Shown here piece after piece: positions 7,613 through 15,986 of a stretch of DNA of 33,175 nucleotides. The notes beneath the pieces were generated by a model. That model made no database searches and was not told the origin of the DNA. It worked only from the letters and a program-made list of their open reading frames with translations. The first letter of the stretch is position 1, and each line of letters starts with the position of its first letter. Origin of the DNA: Alphaproteobacteria bacterium (GTDB taxonomy: Bacteria; Pseudomonadota; Alphaproteobacteria; Rhizobiales; Beijerinckiaceae); assembly GCA_021325385.1 (NCBI GenBank), contig JAJPHH010000153.1, positions 1 through 33,175 of the forward strand. The letters are read 5' to 3'. A program made the position numbers and the translations under genes.

Positions 7613-7833
7613 GCCCGCTCCCCTTCTCCCCTTGCGGGAGAAGGTCGCCGGCGAAGCCGGCCGGATGAGGGGTCGTCGAGCGAAGCGAGACGGCATGGGG
7701 GCGCAGGCGAGCGCGAATGCCTGGAAGAATATTCGTCAAGGCAGCGGGTGCGGAGAAGTACAAAGCCGCGCTTCGCGCTACCCCTCATCCGGCCCTTCGG
7801 GCCACCTTCTCCCGCAAGGGGAGAAGGGGCGGG
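7613..7833. repeat. Inverted-repeat element (family B) between DUF4926 and mnmA
   Basis: The left arm (7613-7673) contains CCCCTTCTCCCCTTGCGGGA and ends GCCGGATGAGGGG. The right arm (7780-7833) is its reverse complement with small differences. Each arm also has its own short hairpin (CTCCCCTTGCGGGAG). About 105 bases of unrelated sequence lie between the arms. There is no coding capacity. It fills most of the gap from 7518 to 7840; the rest of that gap shows only an A-rich stretch near 7590. It could act as a two-way transcription barrier between convergent genes. Confidence 0.8.
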
Positions 7834-7840
7834 TCTCGTC

Positions 7841-8998
7841 TCACGCCCGGATGAACCCCCCGCCCAGCACCCGCGCCTGCGGGTCGCGCGAGGCGTAGAA
7901 CACGCAGGCCTGGCCGGGCGAGACGCCGGTCTCCGGATCGTACAGCTCCACCTCGCCGCTCGGCAGCAGCCGCGCCGGGACCGGCTCGCGGGTCGAGCGG
8001 ACGCGGGCGGCGATTTCGAGGCCCTCCGCCGGCAAGTCGGAGAGCGCGCCGTCGCCAAGCCAATTGATGTCGCGCAAGCCGATGCGGCGCTTCTCCAGCT
8101 TTTCGCGCGGGCCGACCACGACCCGCGCTCGCGCCGCGTCGAGCGCGACGACATAGAGCGGCGCGCCGGAAGCAATCCCGAGACCGCGGCGCTGGCCGAT
8201 CGTGTAGTGGATGATGCCGGCATGGCGGCCAAGCGTGCGGCCGTCGACATGGACGATCTCGCCGGGCGTCGCCGCTTCGGGCCGGAGACGCTCGATCATC
8301 TGGCTGTAATGGCCGGAGGGCACGAAGCAAATATCCTGGCTGTCGGCCTTCTCCGCGACGATCAGCCCTTCGGCGCGAGCGAGCTCGCGCACCTTGGCCT
8401 TGGGCAGGGCGCCAAGCGGGAAGCGCAGCATGGCGAGCTGCTCGCGCGTCGTGGCGAAGAGGAAATAGCTCTGGTCGCGGTCCGGATCGGCGGCGCGGTA
8501 GAGCGCCCTTCCGCCGGCGCCGTCCGGCTTGGAGACAACGTAATGGCCGGTGGCCAGCACGTCGGCGCCGAGATCCCTGGCCGTCTCGAACAGGTCGGCG
8601 AACTTGATCTTCTGGTTGCAGGCGACGCAGGGAATCGGCGTCTCGCCGGCGATGTAGCTCTCGGCGAACGGCTCGATCACCCGCTCCCGGAAGCGCGCCT
8701 CGTAATCGAGCACATAGTGAGGGATTCCCAACCGGGCGGCGACGTCGCGGGCGTCGTGGATGTCCTGGCCGGCGCAGCAGGCGCCCTTGCGGTGAGTCGC
8801 CGCGCCATGGTCGTAGAGTTGGAGGGTGACGCCGACGACGTCGTAGCCCTCGCCGGCCAGCATGGCCGCGACGACCGACGAATCGACCCCGCCGGACATG
8901 GCGACGACGACGCGCGTCTCCGCCGGCCGCTTGGGCAGGCCGAGGCTGTTGAGCGGGGCCGCCTCCGCGGCGGCGTCGAGCGCGAGAGCTGCGATCAT
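7841..8998 (-). CDS. mnmA: tRNA-specific 2-thiouridylase MnmA
   Basis: Makes 2-thiouridine at position 34 of tRNAs for Lys, Glu and Gln, using ATP and sulfur relayed from a desulfurase. The 385-residue protein has the PP-loop AMSGGVDSS (residues 33-41), the catalytic Cys124 in PIPCVACNQ, the second active Cys224 in [12 protein letters not shown], the DQSYFLF substrate motif near 175, and the C-terminal beta-barrel domain (from about residue 290) ending in VLGGGFI. The N-terminal 28 residues before the first strand are longer than in E. coli but usual for alphaproteobacteria. It converges on DUF4926, separated by the family B repeat. Confidence 0.96.
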   Translation of the reverse strand: MIAALALDAAAEAAPLNSLGLPKRPAETRVVVAMSGGVDSSVVAAMLAGEGYDVVGVTLQLYDHGAATHRKGACCAGQDIHDARDVAARLGIPHYVLDYEARFRERVIEPFAESYIAGETPIPCVACNQKIKFADLFETARDLGADVLATGHYVVSKPDGAGGRALYRAADPDRDQSYFLFATTREQLAMLRFPLGALPKAKVRELARAEGLIVAEKADSQDICFVPSGHYSQMIERLRPEAATPGEIVHVDGRTLGRHAGIIHYTIGQRRGLGIASGAPLYVVALDAARARVVVGPREKLEKRRIGLRDINWLGDGALSDLPAEGLEIAARVRSTREPVPARLLPSGEVELYDPETGVSPGQACVFYASRDPQARVLGGGFIRA

Positions 8999-9334
8999 GG
9001 ATTGAAGCCTTGCCGGCCAAAATGGGCATTTTCAGCGCCGTTGCAAGGAATAATAGGCCGGAGGGGCTGTCGCGCGGCGCCGTCCTGGCTCTCTAAGTCC
9101 TTCGCGCGCAAGCAGGAATCCGCAAAGGCGCCGGATTCGGGGCCTCTCCTGGATCGCGCCGACGCGGCGACGAGAGACGGCGAGAACGGAGCGGCGCGCT
9201 AAGAAAATCTCAAGATTTCAGCGCGTTTTGAGACAATTTCGAAAGGAAATCCAACCGATTGGCTTAGGCAAATCTTAAGCGAGCCTCGTTACATTCGGCC
9301 GACGTTACGTCTTGTAGCTTGTGTGAGAGTGGAG
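8999..9334. other. Intergenic region between divergent mnmA and sciP
   Basis: This stretch of 336 bases holds no gene I can support. The mnmA-proximal half is GC-rich and featureless. The sciP-proximal half (from about 9200) is AT-richer, as expected of a promoter, and contains the TTAG-N7-TTAA site at 9264-9278. Two GANTC sites (near 9117 and 9135) could be CcrM methylation targets. Confidence 0.5.
9264..9278 (+). promoter_or_regulatory. Near-consensus CtrA site upstream of sciP
   Basis: TTAG, seven bases, TTAA. This matches the CtrA consensus TTAA-N7-TTAA at 7 of 8 fixed positions, in the AT-rich promoter region 57 bases before the sciP start. In Caulobacter CtrA activates sciP and SciP then restrains CtrA, so the site fits the known circuit. 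Confidence 0.55.
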
Positions 9335-9610
9335 ATGAGTGACGCGCTGCGCCCGCGGGTGAAATATGTCATCGGCCCGGATGGCAGTCCGCTGACCATC
9401 GCCGATCTGCCGCCGCCCACGACCAAGCGTTGGGTCATTCGCCGCAAGGCGGAAGTCGTGGCCGCGGTGCGCGGCGGGCTGCTCTCGCTCGAAGACGCCT
9501 GCAGCCGCTACACGCTGACGGTCGACGAATTTTTGAGCTGGCAGTCCTCGATCGACCAGCACGGCCTCGCCGGCCTGCGCACGACGCGCTTGCAGCAATA
9601 CCGGCAGTAG
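9335..9610 (+). CDS. sciP: SciP-family CtrA inhibitor (DUF1153)
   Basis: A 91-residue helix-turn-helix protein. In Caulobacter SciP binds CtrA and blocks recruitment of RNA polymerase at CtrA-activated promoters, and also binds DNA. The family signature is nearly complete: VKYVIGPDGSPLTIADLPPP (residues 10-29), TKRWVIRRKAEVVAAVRGGL with the helix-turn-helix LSLEDACSRYTLTVDEFLSW, and the C-terminal HGLAGLRTTRLQQYR. ATG 9335 gives the length and N-terminus usual in Hyphomicrobiales; the GTG at 9323 is an alternative. A near-consensus CtrA site upstream and an intrinsic terminator downstream suggest a single-gene, CtrA-controlled transcript. Confidence 0.93.
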   Translation: MSDALRPRVKYVIGPDGSPLTIADLPPPTTKRWVIRRKAEVVAAVRGGLLSLEDACSRYTLTVDEFLSWQSSIDQHGLAGLRTTRLQQYRQ

Positions 9611-9632
9611 CGGTTAAGGGTTTCGAAACCAA

Positions 9633-9659
9633 GACGCCCCCGGGGCGGCGTTTTCGTTT
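9633..9659 (+). terminator. Intrinsic terminator of sciP
   Basis: A GC stem (ACGCCCCC with GGGGCGGCGT) is followed by TTTTCGTTT, 23 bases after the sciP stop. This is the classic rho-independent layout. Confidence 0.6.
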
Positions 9660-9673
9660 GTAGGCTCCCTCTA

Positions 9674-9775
9674 TTGTCATTCCCGGATTGTCATTCCCGC
9701 GCAAGCGGGAATCCAGATAAAGCCAGAATTCGAATCCGGTGGTTCTCCTTGATTCCCGCTTTCGCGGGAATGACA
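9674..9775. repeat. Paired-palindrome extragenic repeat (family A), with partial duplication
   Basis: The left hairpin (9689-9716, TGTCATTCCCGCGCAAGCGG and on to ATCCAG) and the right hairpin (9751-9775, ending GCGGGAATGACA) form one full family A unit. An extra truncated head, TTGTCATTCCCGG, lies directly upstream at about 9674-9686, a partial tandem duplication. The element sits between the ends of convergent genes. Confidence 0.85.
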
Positions 9776-9798
9776 GCGGCCGAGACTGTCTTGTTCCG

Positions 9799-10593
9799 CT
9801 ATGGCGTCAACTGCCCGCCATTGACCTCGATAATCTGGCCGACGACATAGCCGCTCAGCATCTCCGAGGCGAGGAACAGGTAGGCGCCGACGCAGTCCTC
9901 GGCCGAGCCGAGGCGCTGGGCGGGAATGGACAGGCGGATCGCCTCCAATTGCGCCGGGCTCGTGTAGCGCTCGTGGAAGGGGGTCGCGATCACCCCCGGC
10001 GCGACGCCGTTGACCCTGACGCCCTTGCCGATCAGCTCCTTGGCTTGCCCGCGGGTCAGCGTCGAGACGAAGCCCTTGGCGGCGGCGTAAAGGATAGCGC
10101 CGCCCGCGCCGCCATTGCGCGCGGCGATCGACGTCGTGTTGATGACGAAGCCGCCTTGCTTGGCGAGCCAGGGCGCGGCGGCTTTTGTCGTCGCCCAGAC
10201 CGAGCGCGCGTTGAGGTCCAGCACCCGCGAGAAATGCTCGTCGCTCGCCTCGAGCGAATTGACGCGGCCGAGCATCAAGCCGGCATTGTTGATGAGCCCG
10301 TCGAGCCGCCCGAAATGCGCCGCACTCTTTTCGACGATCGCGGCGCATTGCTCGGGATCGCTGCTGTCGGCTCTGACCAGCAGCACGTCCGGCCCGGGGC
10401 CGCCGATCTGCTTCGCCACCGCCTCGGCCTCTTTTTCGCTCGAATGATAGTGGATGGCGACGCGCGCGCGTTGGGCGGCGAAGCCGCGCGCCAAAGCCGC
10501 GCCGATGCCAGTCGAAGCTCCGGTGATCAGCACCGCCTTGCCGGCGAGATCGGGAATGACGAGACGCGCGTCGGTCGAGGCGCTCGAGGCCAT
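9799..10593 (-). CDS. SDR family oxidoreductase, FabG-like
   Basis: A 264-residue classical SDR. The cofactor motif TGASTGIG lies at residues 24-31, NNAG at 102-105, catalytic Ser155, Tyr169 and Lys173 (YAAAK), and the C-terminal strand GYVVGQIIEVNGGQ closes the fold. It resembles 3-oxoacyl-ACP reductase-type and glucose-dehydrogenase-type SDRs. The HYHSSEKEAE segment after the second strand (residues 48-57) favours NADPH. The substrate is not evident, since no fatty-acid or sugar genes are adjacent. Confidence 0.88.
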   Translation of the reverse strand: MASSASTDARLVIPDLAGKAVLITGASTGIGAALARGFAAQRARVAIHYHSSEKEAEAVAKQIGGPGPDVLLVRADSSDPEQCAAIVEKSAAHFGRLDGLINNAGLMLGRVNSLEASDEHFSRVLDLNARSVWATTKAAAPWLAKQGGFVINTTSIAARNGGAGGAILYAAAKGFVSTLTRGQAKELIGKGVRVNGVAPGVIATPFHERYTSPAQLEAIRLSIPAQRLGSAEDCVGAYLFLASEMLSGYVVGQIIEVNGGQLTP

Positions 10594-10901
10594 GGCTTGA
10601 TCGATCCTGAATCGAGTATGGCGCGACTGTGAGCGGTTCGGCGCCGGCGGTCAACGCGCTCTGGCGGGCCGGGCGGATGCAAAAGATTTATTCGCCTGCT
10701 GTCGCAAACTGACAGGGACGTTCGTCATAAGGACGAGCCTCGATCAAGGGTAAGTGCAGCGCGACATTGTTCCCACAGGCGCCAAATCCTTCCACGCGCC
10801 TCTTGTCGATCTTGCGACGCGCACACTATATGAGCGCGCGGCAATTCACATAAAATTGAAGCGCGACGCGCGCTCGCCAGAATGAAAGGGACCGCCGTCG
10901 C
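10594..10901. other. Intergenic region before the RND operon, with two small palindromes
   Basis: This 308-base gap has no supported gene. It contains CTGTC-N7-GACAG (10699-10715), immediately followed by TCGTC-N5-GACGA (about 10722-10736), two adjacent inverted repeats that could be regulator sites. A weak promoter-like pair, TTGTCG (10803-10808) and TATATG (10827-10832) with an 18-base spacer, lies about 70 bases before the efflux adaptor gene. Confidence 0.4.
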
Positions 10902-12215
10902 ATGAATTGGTTTCTTCTTGCGCTAATCGCGCTGGCGGCCGCGGCAGGGGCGAGCGAAGTCGCGGGCTTCGTCAAGATTCCGGTCCCGTCGGGCGTTTTC
11001 TTTGCGGTCGCCGGTCTCGCCGCGCTGTTCCTTATTCTTCGCCTGCTGCCTCTGCGCGCGCGCAGAGTGGTCGTCTTCGGGCTGACCTTCGTCGTCTTGG
11101 CCGGCCTTTCCGGCGGCCTTTGCTACTTTCAGTTCTTCATCAAGCCGCAGATGGTGAAGGGTTTCATCGCCGCCGCTTTCACGCCGAAGCCGACCGCGGT
11201 CACCGCCGAGAAAGTCGCCAAAGAGACATGGCCGCCGTCGCTGCCGGCGATCGGCACGCTGCACGCCTATCAGGGCATCGACGTCGCGCCGCAGGTGGCG
11301 GGGATCGTCGCGGCGGTTCATTTCAAGTCCGGTCAGGACGTCGAGGCTGGCGCGCCATTGGTCGATATTGACGATTCGGTCGACCAAGCCGATCTCAAGA
11401 ACGGCATGGCGCAGCTCAAGAACGCCGAAGTCTCGCTCGAGCGTCAGCAGCAGCTCATGATCGGCGGCAACACGGCCAAGGCCCAGCTCGACGCCGCTCT
11501 GGCGACGCGCGATTCGGCTGCGGCGAGCGTCGAGCGTACAAAAGCTATCATCGCGCAGAAGAAGATCGTCGCGCCTTTCGCCGGCCGCCTCGGCATCAGC
11601 AAGGTCGATGTCGGCCAGTACGTCGCGGTCGGCTTCAGCATGGTCACGCTGCAGCAGCTCGATCCGATCTATGTCGACTTCTCGACGCCGGAGCAATCGC
11701 TGCGCACCTTGGCGATCGGGCAGGAGGCGCGCCTGACCGTCGACGCGCTGCCCGGCCAGACCTTCGCCGGCAAGATTTCGGCGATCGACGCGCGCGTCAG
11801 CCAAGATACGCGCAACGTGCTGGTGCGCGCCGAATTCCCGAATCCGAAACACAAGCTCCTGCCCGGAATGTTTGCGCAGATCGACATCGCCTCGGGGCAG
11901 CCAAGCGACGTGCTCACCGTGCCGCGCACGGCGATCATCTATTCGCTTTACGGCGACAATGTCTTTGTCGTTAAGCCGGCGCCGCCGAAGGAAGGCGAGG
12001 CGCAGGCGGCGGAGAAAGGTCACGACAACCTCATTGTCGAGCGCCGCTTCGTCCGCGTCGGCGCGACGCGCGGCGAGCGCGTCGCCGTCCTCGACGGTCT
12101 GAAAGAAGGCGAGATGGTCGTCACGTCCGGCCAAATCAAGTTGCAGCCGAATTTCCCAGTGACGATCGATAATCCCGGCGCGCTGCCGCCGCGGGCCGAA
12201 TTGCCGAAGCCTTAA
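10902..12215 (+). CDS. RND efflux periplasmic adaptor (MFP/HlyD family)
   Basis: Links an inner-membrane RND pump to an outer-membrane channel. After a hydrophobic anchor, the 437-residue protein shows the lipoyl half-motifs (VAPQVAGIVAAVHFKSGQDV near 128-147 and VAPFAGRLGISKVDVGQYV near 224), a helical hairpin (residues about 155-215) rich in Gln/Ala, a beta-barrel beginning DPIYVDFSTPEQSL, and a membrane-proximal domain. Unusually, about 55 residues with two additional hydrophobic segments (3-22 and 30-50) precede the normal anchor (56-80). The ATG has a GAAAGGGA ribosome binding site. It is followed after 15 bases by the permease gene, so the two form an operon. Confidence 0.92.
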   Translation: MNWFLLALIALAAAAGASEVAGFVKIPVPSGVFFAVAGLAALFLILRLLPLRARRVVVFGLTFVVLAGLSGGLCYFQFFIKPQMVKGFIAAAFTPKPTAVTAEKVAKETWPPSLPAIGTLHAYQGIDVAPQVAGIVAAVHFKSGQDVEAGAPLVDIDDSVDQADLKNGMAQLKNAEVSLERQQQLMIGGNTAKAQLDAALATRDSAAASVERTKAIIAQKKIVAPFAGRLGISKVDVGQYVAVGFSMVTLQQLDPIYVDFSTPEQSLRTLAIGQEARLTVDALPGQTFAGKISAIDARVSQDTRNVLVRAEFPNPKHKLLPGMFAQIDIASGQPSDVLTVPRTAIIYSLYGDNVFVVKPAPPKEGEAQAAEKGHDNLIVERRFVRVGATRGERVAVLDGLKEGEMVVTSGQIKLQPNFPVTIDNPGALPPRAELPKP

Positions 12216-12230
12216 GGATAAGGGGCGCTC

Positions 12231-15200
12231 GTGGCGAGCTTCACGGATCTCTTCATTCGGCGGCCGGTCCTTTCGACCGTGGTCAGCCTGCTCGTGCTGC
12301 TTGTCGGCGTGATGGCGCTGTTCAAGCTCCAGGTCCGGCAATTCCCGGCCATGTCGAACACCACCATTACCATCACCACGACCTATCCCGGCGCCAACGC
12401 CGACCTGATCAAGGGCTTCATCACCACGCCGATCGAACAGGCGGTGGCGAGCACCGAAGGCATCGACACGCTGGTCTCGACCTCGCAGCAGAACGTCTCG
12501 ACGATCACGTTGAACTTGCGGCTCGACGCCAATCCAGACCGCGCCGTCGCCGACGTTCTCGCCAAGACCAATCAGGTGCGCAGCGTCCTGCCGCGCGACT
12601 CCAACGATCCGGTCGTGGTCAAGCAGACCGGGCAAGGTTATGCGCTGATGTACATGTCCTTCAATTCGAAGGTCATGACCGGCGCCCAGATCACCGATTA
12701 CCTCTCGCGCGTCGTGCAGCCGCGGCTGCAGACGATCAACGGCGTCGCGCAAGCGCAGATTCTCGGCGGCCAGACTTTCGCCATGCGCATCTGGCTCGAT
12801 CCGGTGAAAATGGCGGCTCTGGGCGTCACCCCGGCCGACGTCTCGCGCGCGCTCGCCGCCAACAATTTCACCACCGCGGCTGGCGAGATCAAGAGCGACT
12901 ACACCCAGGTCAGCGTCGATGCATTGACCTCGCTCGATAACGCCCAGGCCTTCGGCCAGCTCATCGTCGCGGCGCGCGGCGACGCGCTGATCCGCCTCGG
13001 CAATATCGCGACGATCGAGCTCGGCCCGGAAAACTCCAATTCGTCGGCCGTGTTCGATGGGCTGAAGGCTGTGTTCATCGGCGTCTACGCGACGCCGGAC
13101 GCCAACCCGCTCACCGTCATCAACGACGTTCGTGCGGCCTTTCCCGACATTCAGAAGCAATTGCCGGCGGGCTTGAAAGGCGCGATCGCCTATGACGCGA
13201 CCGAATTCATCCGCGCCTCGATCTGGGAGGTGGGCAAGACCCTGGCCGAGGCGGCCGGCATCGTCATCATCGTCATTTTCCTGTTCCTCGGCAATCTGCG
13301 CTCGACGGTCATTCCGATCGTGACTATCCCGCTATCGCTGATCGGCGTGATGATCGCGCTGTTGGCGCTGGGCTATTCGATCAACCTGTTGACGCTGCTG
13401 GCGCTGGTCCTCGGCATCGGCTTGGTCGTCGACGACGCGATCGTCGTGGTCGAGAACATTCATCGCCACATCGAAGAGGGCATGTCGCCGTTCGACGCGG
13501 CGCTGAAGGGCGCGCGCGAAATTGCGCTGCCGGTCATCGCGATGACGATCACGCTCGCCGCTGTCTACGCGCCGATCGGCTTCGTCTCCGGCGTCACCGG
13601 CGCGCTGTTCCGGGAATTCGCCTTCACGCTGGCCGGCTCGGTGATCGTCTCCGGCTTCATTGCGCTGACCCTGTCGCCGATGATGTGCTCGAAATTGCTG
13701 AAATCGCATTCCGGCGACGGCTGGCTGACCCGGCTTCTGGACGGAATATTCGAACGGCTGAGGCGCGCTTACGAGCGCCGCCTGGCGAGCACGCTCAATT
13801 TCCGCCCGCTGACCATTCTCATCCTGGCCGGCGTCTTGGTCCTCGACGGCATCATGTACGTCTCGACGCCGAAAGAGCTGGCGCCGGAAGAGGACCAGGG
13901 CATCGCGCTCGCGCTGGTCAAGGTGCCGCAATCGGCTAACCTCGACTATCTCGAGCACGCGACCGATGCGCTTTACGACAAGCTCAAGCAGATTCCGGAA
14001 TTCGCCCATCTCTTCGTCATCAACGGCTTCAACGGCGTGCGCCAGGCCTTTACCGGCATTCTGTTCAAGCCGTGGGATCAGCGCGAGCGCTCGACCAAGC
14101 AACTGATCGGCCTGTTGCAACCTCTGCTGCAACAAATACCGGGCGCGCAATTCCTCGCCTTCGCGCCGCCGGCTCTGCCCGGCTCGACGGGCGGGCCGCC
14201 GATGCAATTCGTCATCCGCACGACCGGCGATTTCGAGACGCTCGCCAATGTGGCGGAGCAAATGCAGAAAGCGGCGCGAGACAGCGGGCTGTTCCTGTTC
14301 ACCGACACGGACTTGAAGTTCGATACGCCGCAATATCAATTCAAGATCGATTTCGACAAGGCCAACCGGATCGGCGTCAACATGCAGGACGTCGGCACGG
14401 CTCTGTCGACGATTCTGGGCGGCAACTACGTCAACCGATTCAACCTTTACGGCCGCAGCTACGAAGTCATCCCGCAAGCGCCGCGCGAATACCGCATGAC
14501 GCCTGATTGGCTGATGCGCTACGAGGTGCGCGCCAGCAATGGCGAGCTCGTGCCGCTGTCGACCATCGCGACCGTCACCCAAAACGTCCAGCCTAACGCG
14601 CTGACCAGCTTCCAGCAGTTGAATTCGGCGACGCTTTCCGGCGTGCCGTTCCCGGGCCATACGCTCGGCGAAGCGTTGGACTTCCTCAAAGCCAAATCCG
14701 CCGAGATTTTCCCGGAGGGCTTCACTTACGATTTCCAGGGCGACAGCCGGCAATACGAGCAGGAAGGCAATGTCCTCGTCTACGCCTTCGTGTTCGCGCT
14801 GATCGTCATTTACCTGGTGCTGGCGGGTCAGTTCGAGAGCTTCCGCGATCCGCTCATCATCCTGATCGCGCTGCCGACCGCGATGTTCGGCGCGCTCCTG
14901 CCGCTCAACATCGGCAGCGTCATGGGCGCGACGAGCATCAACATCTATTCGCAGATCGGCCTCGTCACTCTGATCGGCCTCATCTCCAAGCACGGCATCT
15001 TGATGGTCGAATTCGCCAATCGGATGCAGGAGGAAGAGGGGATGAGCCGGCGCGAGGCGATCGAGCATGCCGCCGGCGTGCGTTTGCGCCCGATTCTCAT
15101 GACCACGGCGGCCATGGTCGTCGGCATGCTGCCGCTCATTTTCGCTTCCGGCGCGGGCGCCAAAAGCCGGTTCGAAATCGGCCTCACCATCTTCGCCGGC

Positions 15201-15356
15201 ATGGCGATCGGCACGCTGTTCACGCTGTTCGTGACGCCCGCGGTCTACACGTTCGTCGCCCGCGACCATCGCGCGGCGGCGGCGGCGGCGCGCGCCGCGG
15301 GACGGCCGCATCTGGTGGAAGGCGCGCCAGGGGAAATGCGCCCGGCGGCGGAGTAG
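12231..15356 (+). CDS. RND multidrug efflux permease (AcrB/MexB type)
   Basis: A 1041-residue proton-driven inner-membrane exporter of the hydrophobe/amphiphile class. It has twelve transmembrane segments with two large periplasmic loops: TM1 at residues 11-30 after FTDLFIRRPVLST, TM4 with the proton-relay Asp401-Asp402 in LGIGLVVDDAIVVVENI, and TM10 with Lys920 in LIGLISKHGILMVEF. The porter and docking subdomain pattern is normal and the length is standard. Start is GTG 12231 with AAGGGG 8 bases before it. No TolC-like channel gene follows, so a channel encoded elsewhere must be used. Substrates cannot be predicted. Confidence 0.95.
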   Translation: MASFTDLFIRRPVLSTVVSLLVLLVGVMALFKLQVRQFPAMSNTTITITTTYPGANADLIKGFITTPIEQAVASTEGIDTLVSTSQQNVSTITLNLRLDANPDRAVADVLAKTNQVRSVLPRDSNDPVVVKQTGQGYALMYMSFNSKVMTGAQITDYLSRVVQPRLQTINGVAQAQILGGQTFAMRIWLDPVKMAALGVTPADVSRALAANNFTTAAGEIKSDYTQVSVDALTSLDNAQAFGQLIVAARGDALIRLGNIATIELGPENSNSSAVFDGLKAVFIGVYATPDANPLTVINDVRAAFPDIQKQLPAGLKGAIAYDATEFIRASIWEVGKTLAEAAGIVIIVIFLFLGNLRSTVIPIVTIPLSLIGVMIALLALGYSINLLTLLALVLGIGLVVDDAIVVVENIHRHIEEGMSPFDAALKGAREIALPVIAMTITLAAVYAPIGFVSGVTGALFREFAFTLAGSVIVSGFIALTLSPMMCSKLLKSHSGDGWLTRLLDGIFERLRRAYERRLASTLNFRPLTILILAGVLVLDGIMYVSTPKELAPEEDQGIALALVKVPQSANLDYLEHATDALYDKLKQIPEFAHLFVINGFNGVRQAFTGILFKPWDQRERSTKQLIGLLQPLLQQIPGAQFLAFAPPALPGSTGGPPMQFVIRTTGDFETLANVAEQMQKAARDSGLFLFTDTDLKFDTPQYQFKIDFDKANRIGVNMQDVGTALSTILGGNYVNRFNLYGRSYEVIPQAPREYRMTPDWLMRYEVRASNGELVPLSTIATVTQNVQPNALTSFQQLNSATLSGVPFPGHTLGEALDFLKAKSAEIFPEGFTYDFQGDSRQYEQEGNVLVYAFVFALIVIYLVLAGQFESFRDPLIILIALPTAMFGALLPLNIGSVMGATSINIYSQIGLVTLIGLISKHGILMVEFANRMQEEEGMSRREAIEHAAGVRLRPILMTTAAMVVGMLPLIFASGAGAKSRFEIGLTIFAGMAIGTLFTLFVTPAVYTFVARDHRAAAAAARAAGRPHLVEGAPGEMRPAAE

Positions 15357-15392
15357 GGCGGGCGGCGGCCGATAAGATTGTTGGAAACCCTG

Positions 15393-15410
15393 GACTAGGG
15401 TAGTCTAGTC
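15393..15410. promoter_or_regulatory. Palindrome upstream of the antitoxin gene
   Basis: GACTAG, six bases, CTAGTC. This perfect 6-bp inverted repeat ends 6 bases before the antitoxin ATG at 15417. Its position fits an autoregulatory operator of a toxin-antitoxin operon. The ATG context repeats the motif once more (ATGACTAGA). Confidence 0.5.
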
Positions 15411-15416
15411 TCCACC

Positions 15417-15974
15417 ATGACTAGACCGAGGAAAGCGGGCTCCGGCGCAGCCGCTCGGGCGCGTTGGACGGCGAACGACGTCAGCGGCAAGCCGACCTAC
15501 CTTGAGGACGATCGTCGCGGCATCGACCGAACCGCCAAGATCCGCAAGCTCGTTCGCGACAATCCCAAACACGGCGCGACGGCAAAGCGTTTCAAATTCT
15601 ACACGGACGGCATGGCGGTCGGCGATTATGTCGCGGCTGTCGTAGCTGCAGGATTTTCGGAGGCGACGGCTTTGGACGACGTTCTATTGGACATCAGCCG
15701 AGGTTTCATTACGCTCCAACGGGAGCAAGAAGCCGCCTGGACGGTGCCGGACGCGAAAGCGAGACTATCGGAAATTCTCCGGCTGGCGCGCGAGGGAAAG
15801 CCGCAGACGATAGGGGCTCAAGACCCATGCGTCGTGGTCTCAGCGGACGACTACGAACGTCTTCGACCAAGAAGACATCTCGGTCAATTCCTCCTTGAAA
15901 CAGCCCCGCGCGGCGCGGACATCGAACTGCCAAGCAGAGCCGATCATCGCGGCGACCCCTTCGCCGAGCAATGA
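15417..15974 (+). CDS. Phd/YefM-type antitoxin with an extra N-terminal domain
   Basis: A 185-residue protein in two parts. Residues about 35-105 form an uncharacterised domain (KIRKLVRDNPKHGATAKRFK, then YTDGMAVGDYVAAV, and LDDVLLDISRGFITL). Small proteins of this NPK-x-RF-x-YxDGM-V-EY type occur alone elsewhere, in my recollection. Residues about 110-150 (TVPDAKARLSEILRLAREGK, then VVVSADDYERL) are a Phd/YefM DNA-binding and antitoxin domain. The last 35 residues are polar and probably wrap the toxin. The usual Phd protein is about 80 residues, so this is a fusion. It is followed after 12 bases by a PIN toxin gene. A palindrome precedes its start. Confidence 0.8.
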   Translation: MTRPRKAGSGAAARARWTANDVSGKPTYLEDDRRGIDRTAKIRKLVRDNPKHGATAKRFKFYTDGMAVGDYVAAVVAAGFSEATALDDVLLDISRGFITLQREQEAAWTVPDAKARLSEILRLAREGKPQTIGAQDPCVVVSADDYERLRPRRHLGQFLLETAPRGADIELPSRADHRGDPFAEQ

Positions 15975-15986
15975 TCTGTAGCGCTG

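Noticed and set aside
7600-8250. Minus-strand frame with an Arg/Ser-rich product over the family B repeat
   Set aside because: It runs through the inverted repeat and out of frame through mnmA; such products are typical spurious calls on this repeat.
9264-9300. A second CtrA site downstream of the first (TTAAGCGAGCCTCGTTAC)
   Set aside because: The second half is TCGT instead of TTAA; too far from consensus.
10923-13160. Long minus-strand frame of 745 codons opposite the RND operon
   Set aside because: Antisense shadow of two well-supported genes; low-complexity Arg/Asp/His composition with no recognised domain.
13332-15311. Minus-strand frame of 659 codons opposite the RND permease
   Set aside because: Same GC-driven shadow effect; no domain and a skewed composition.
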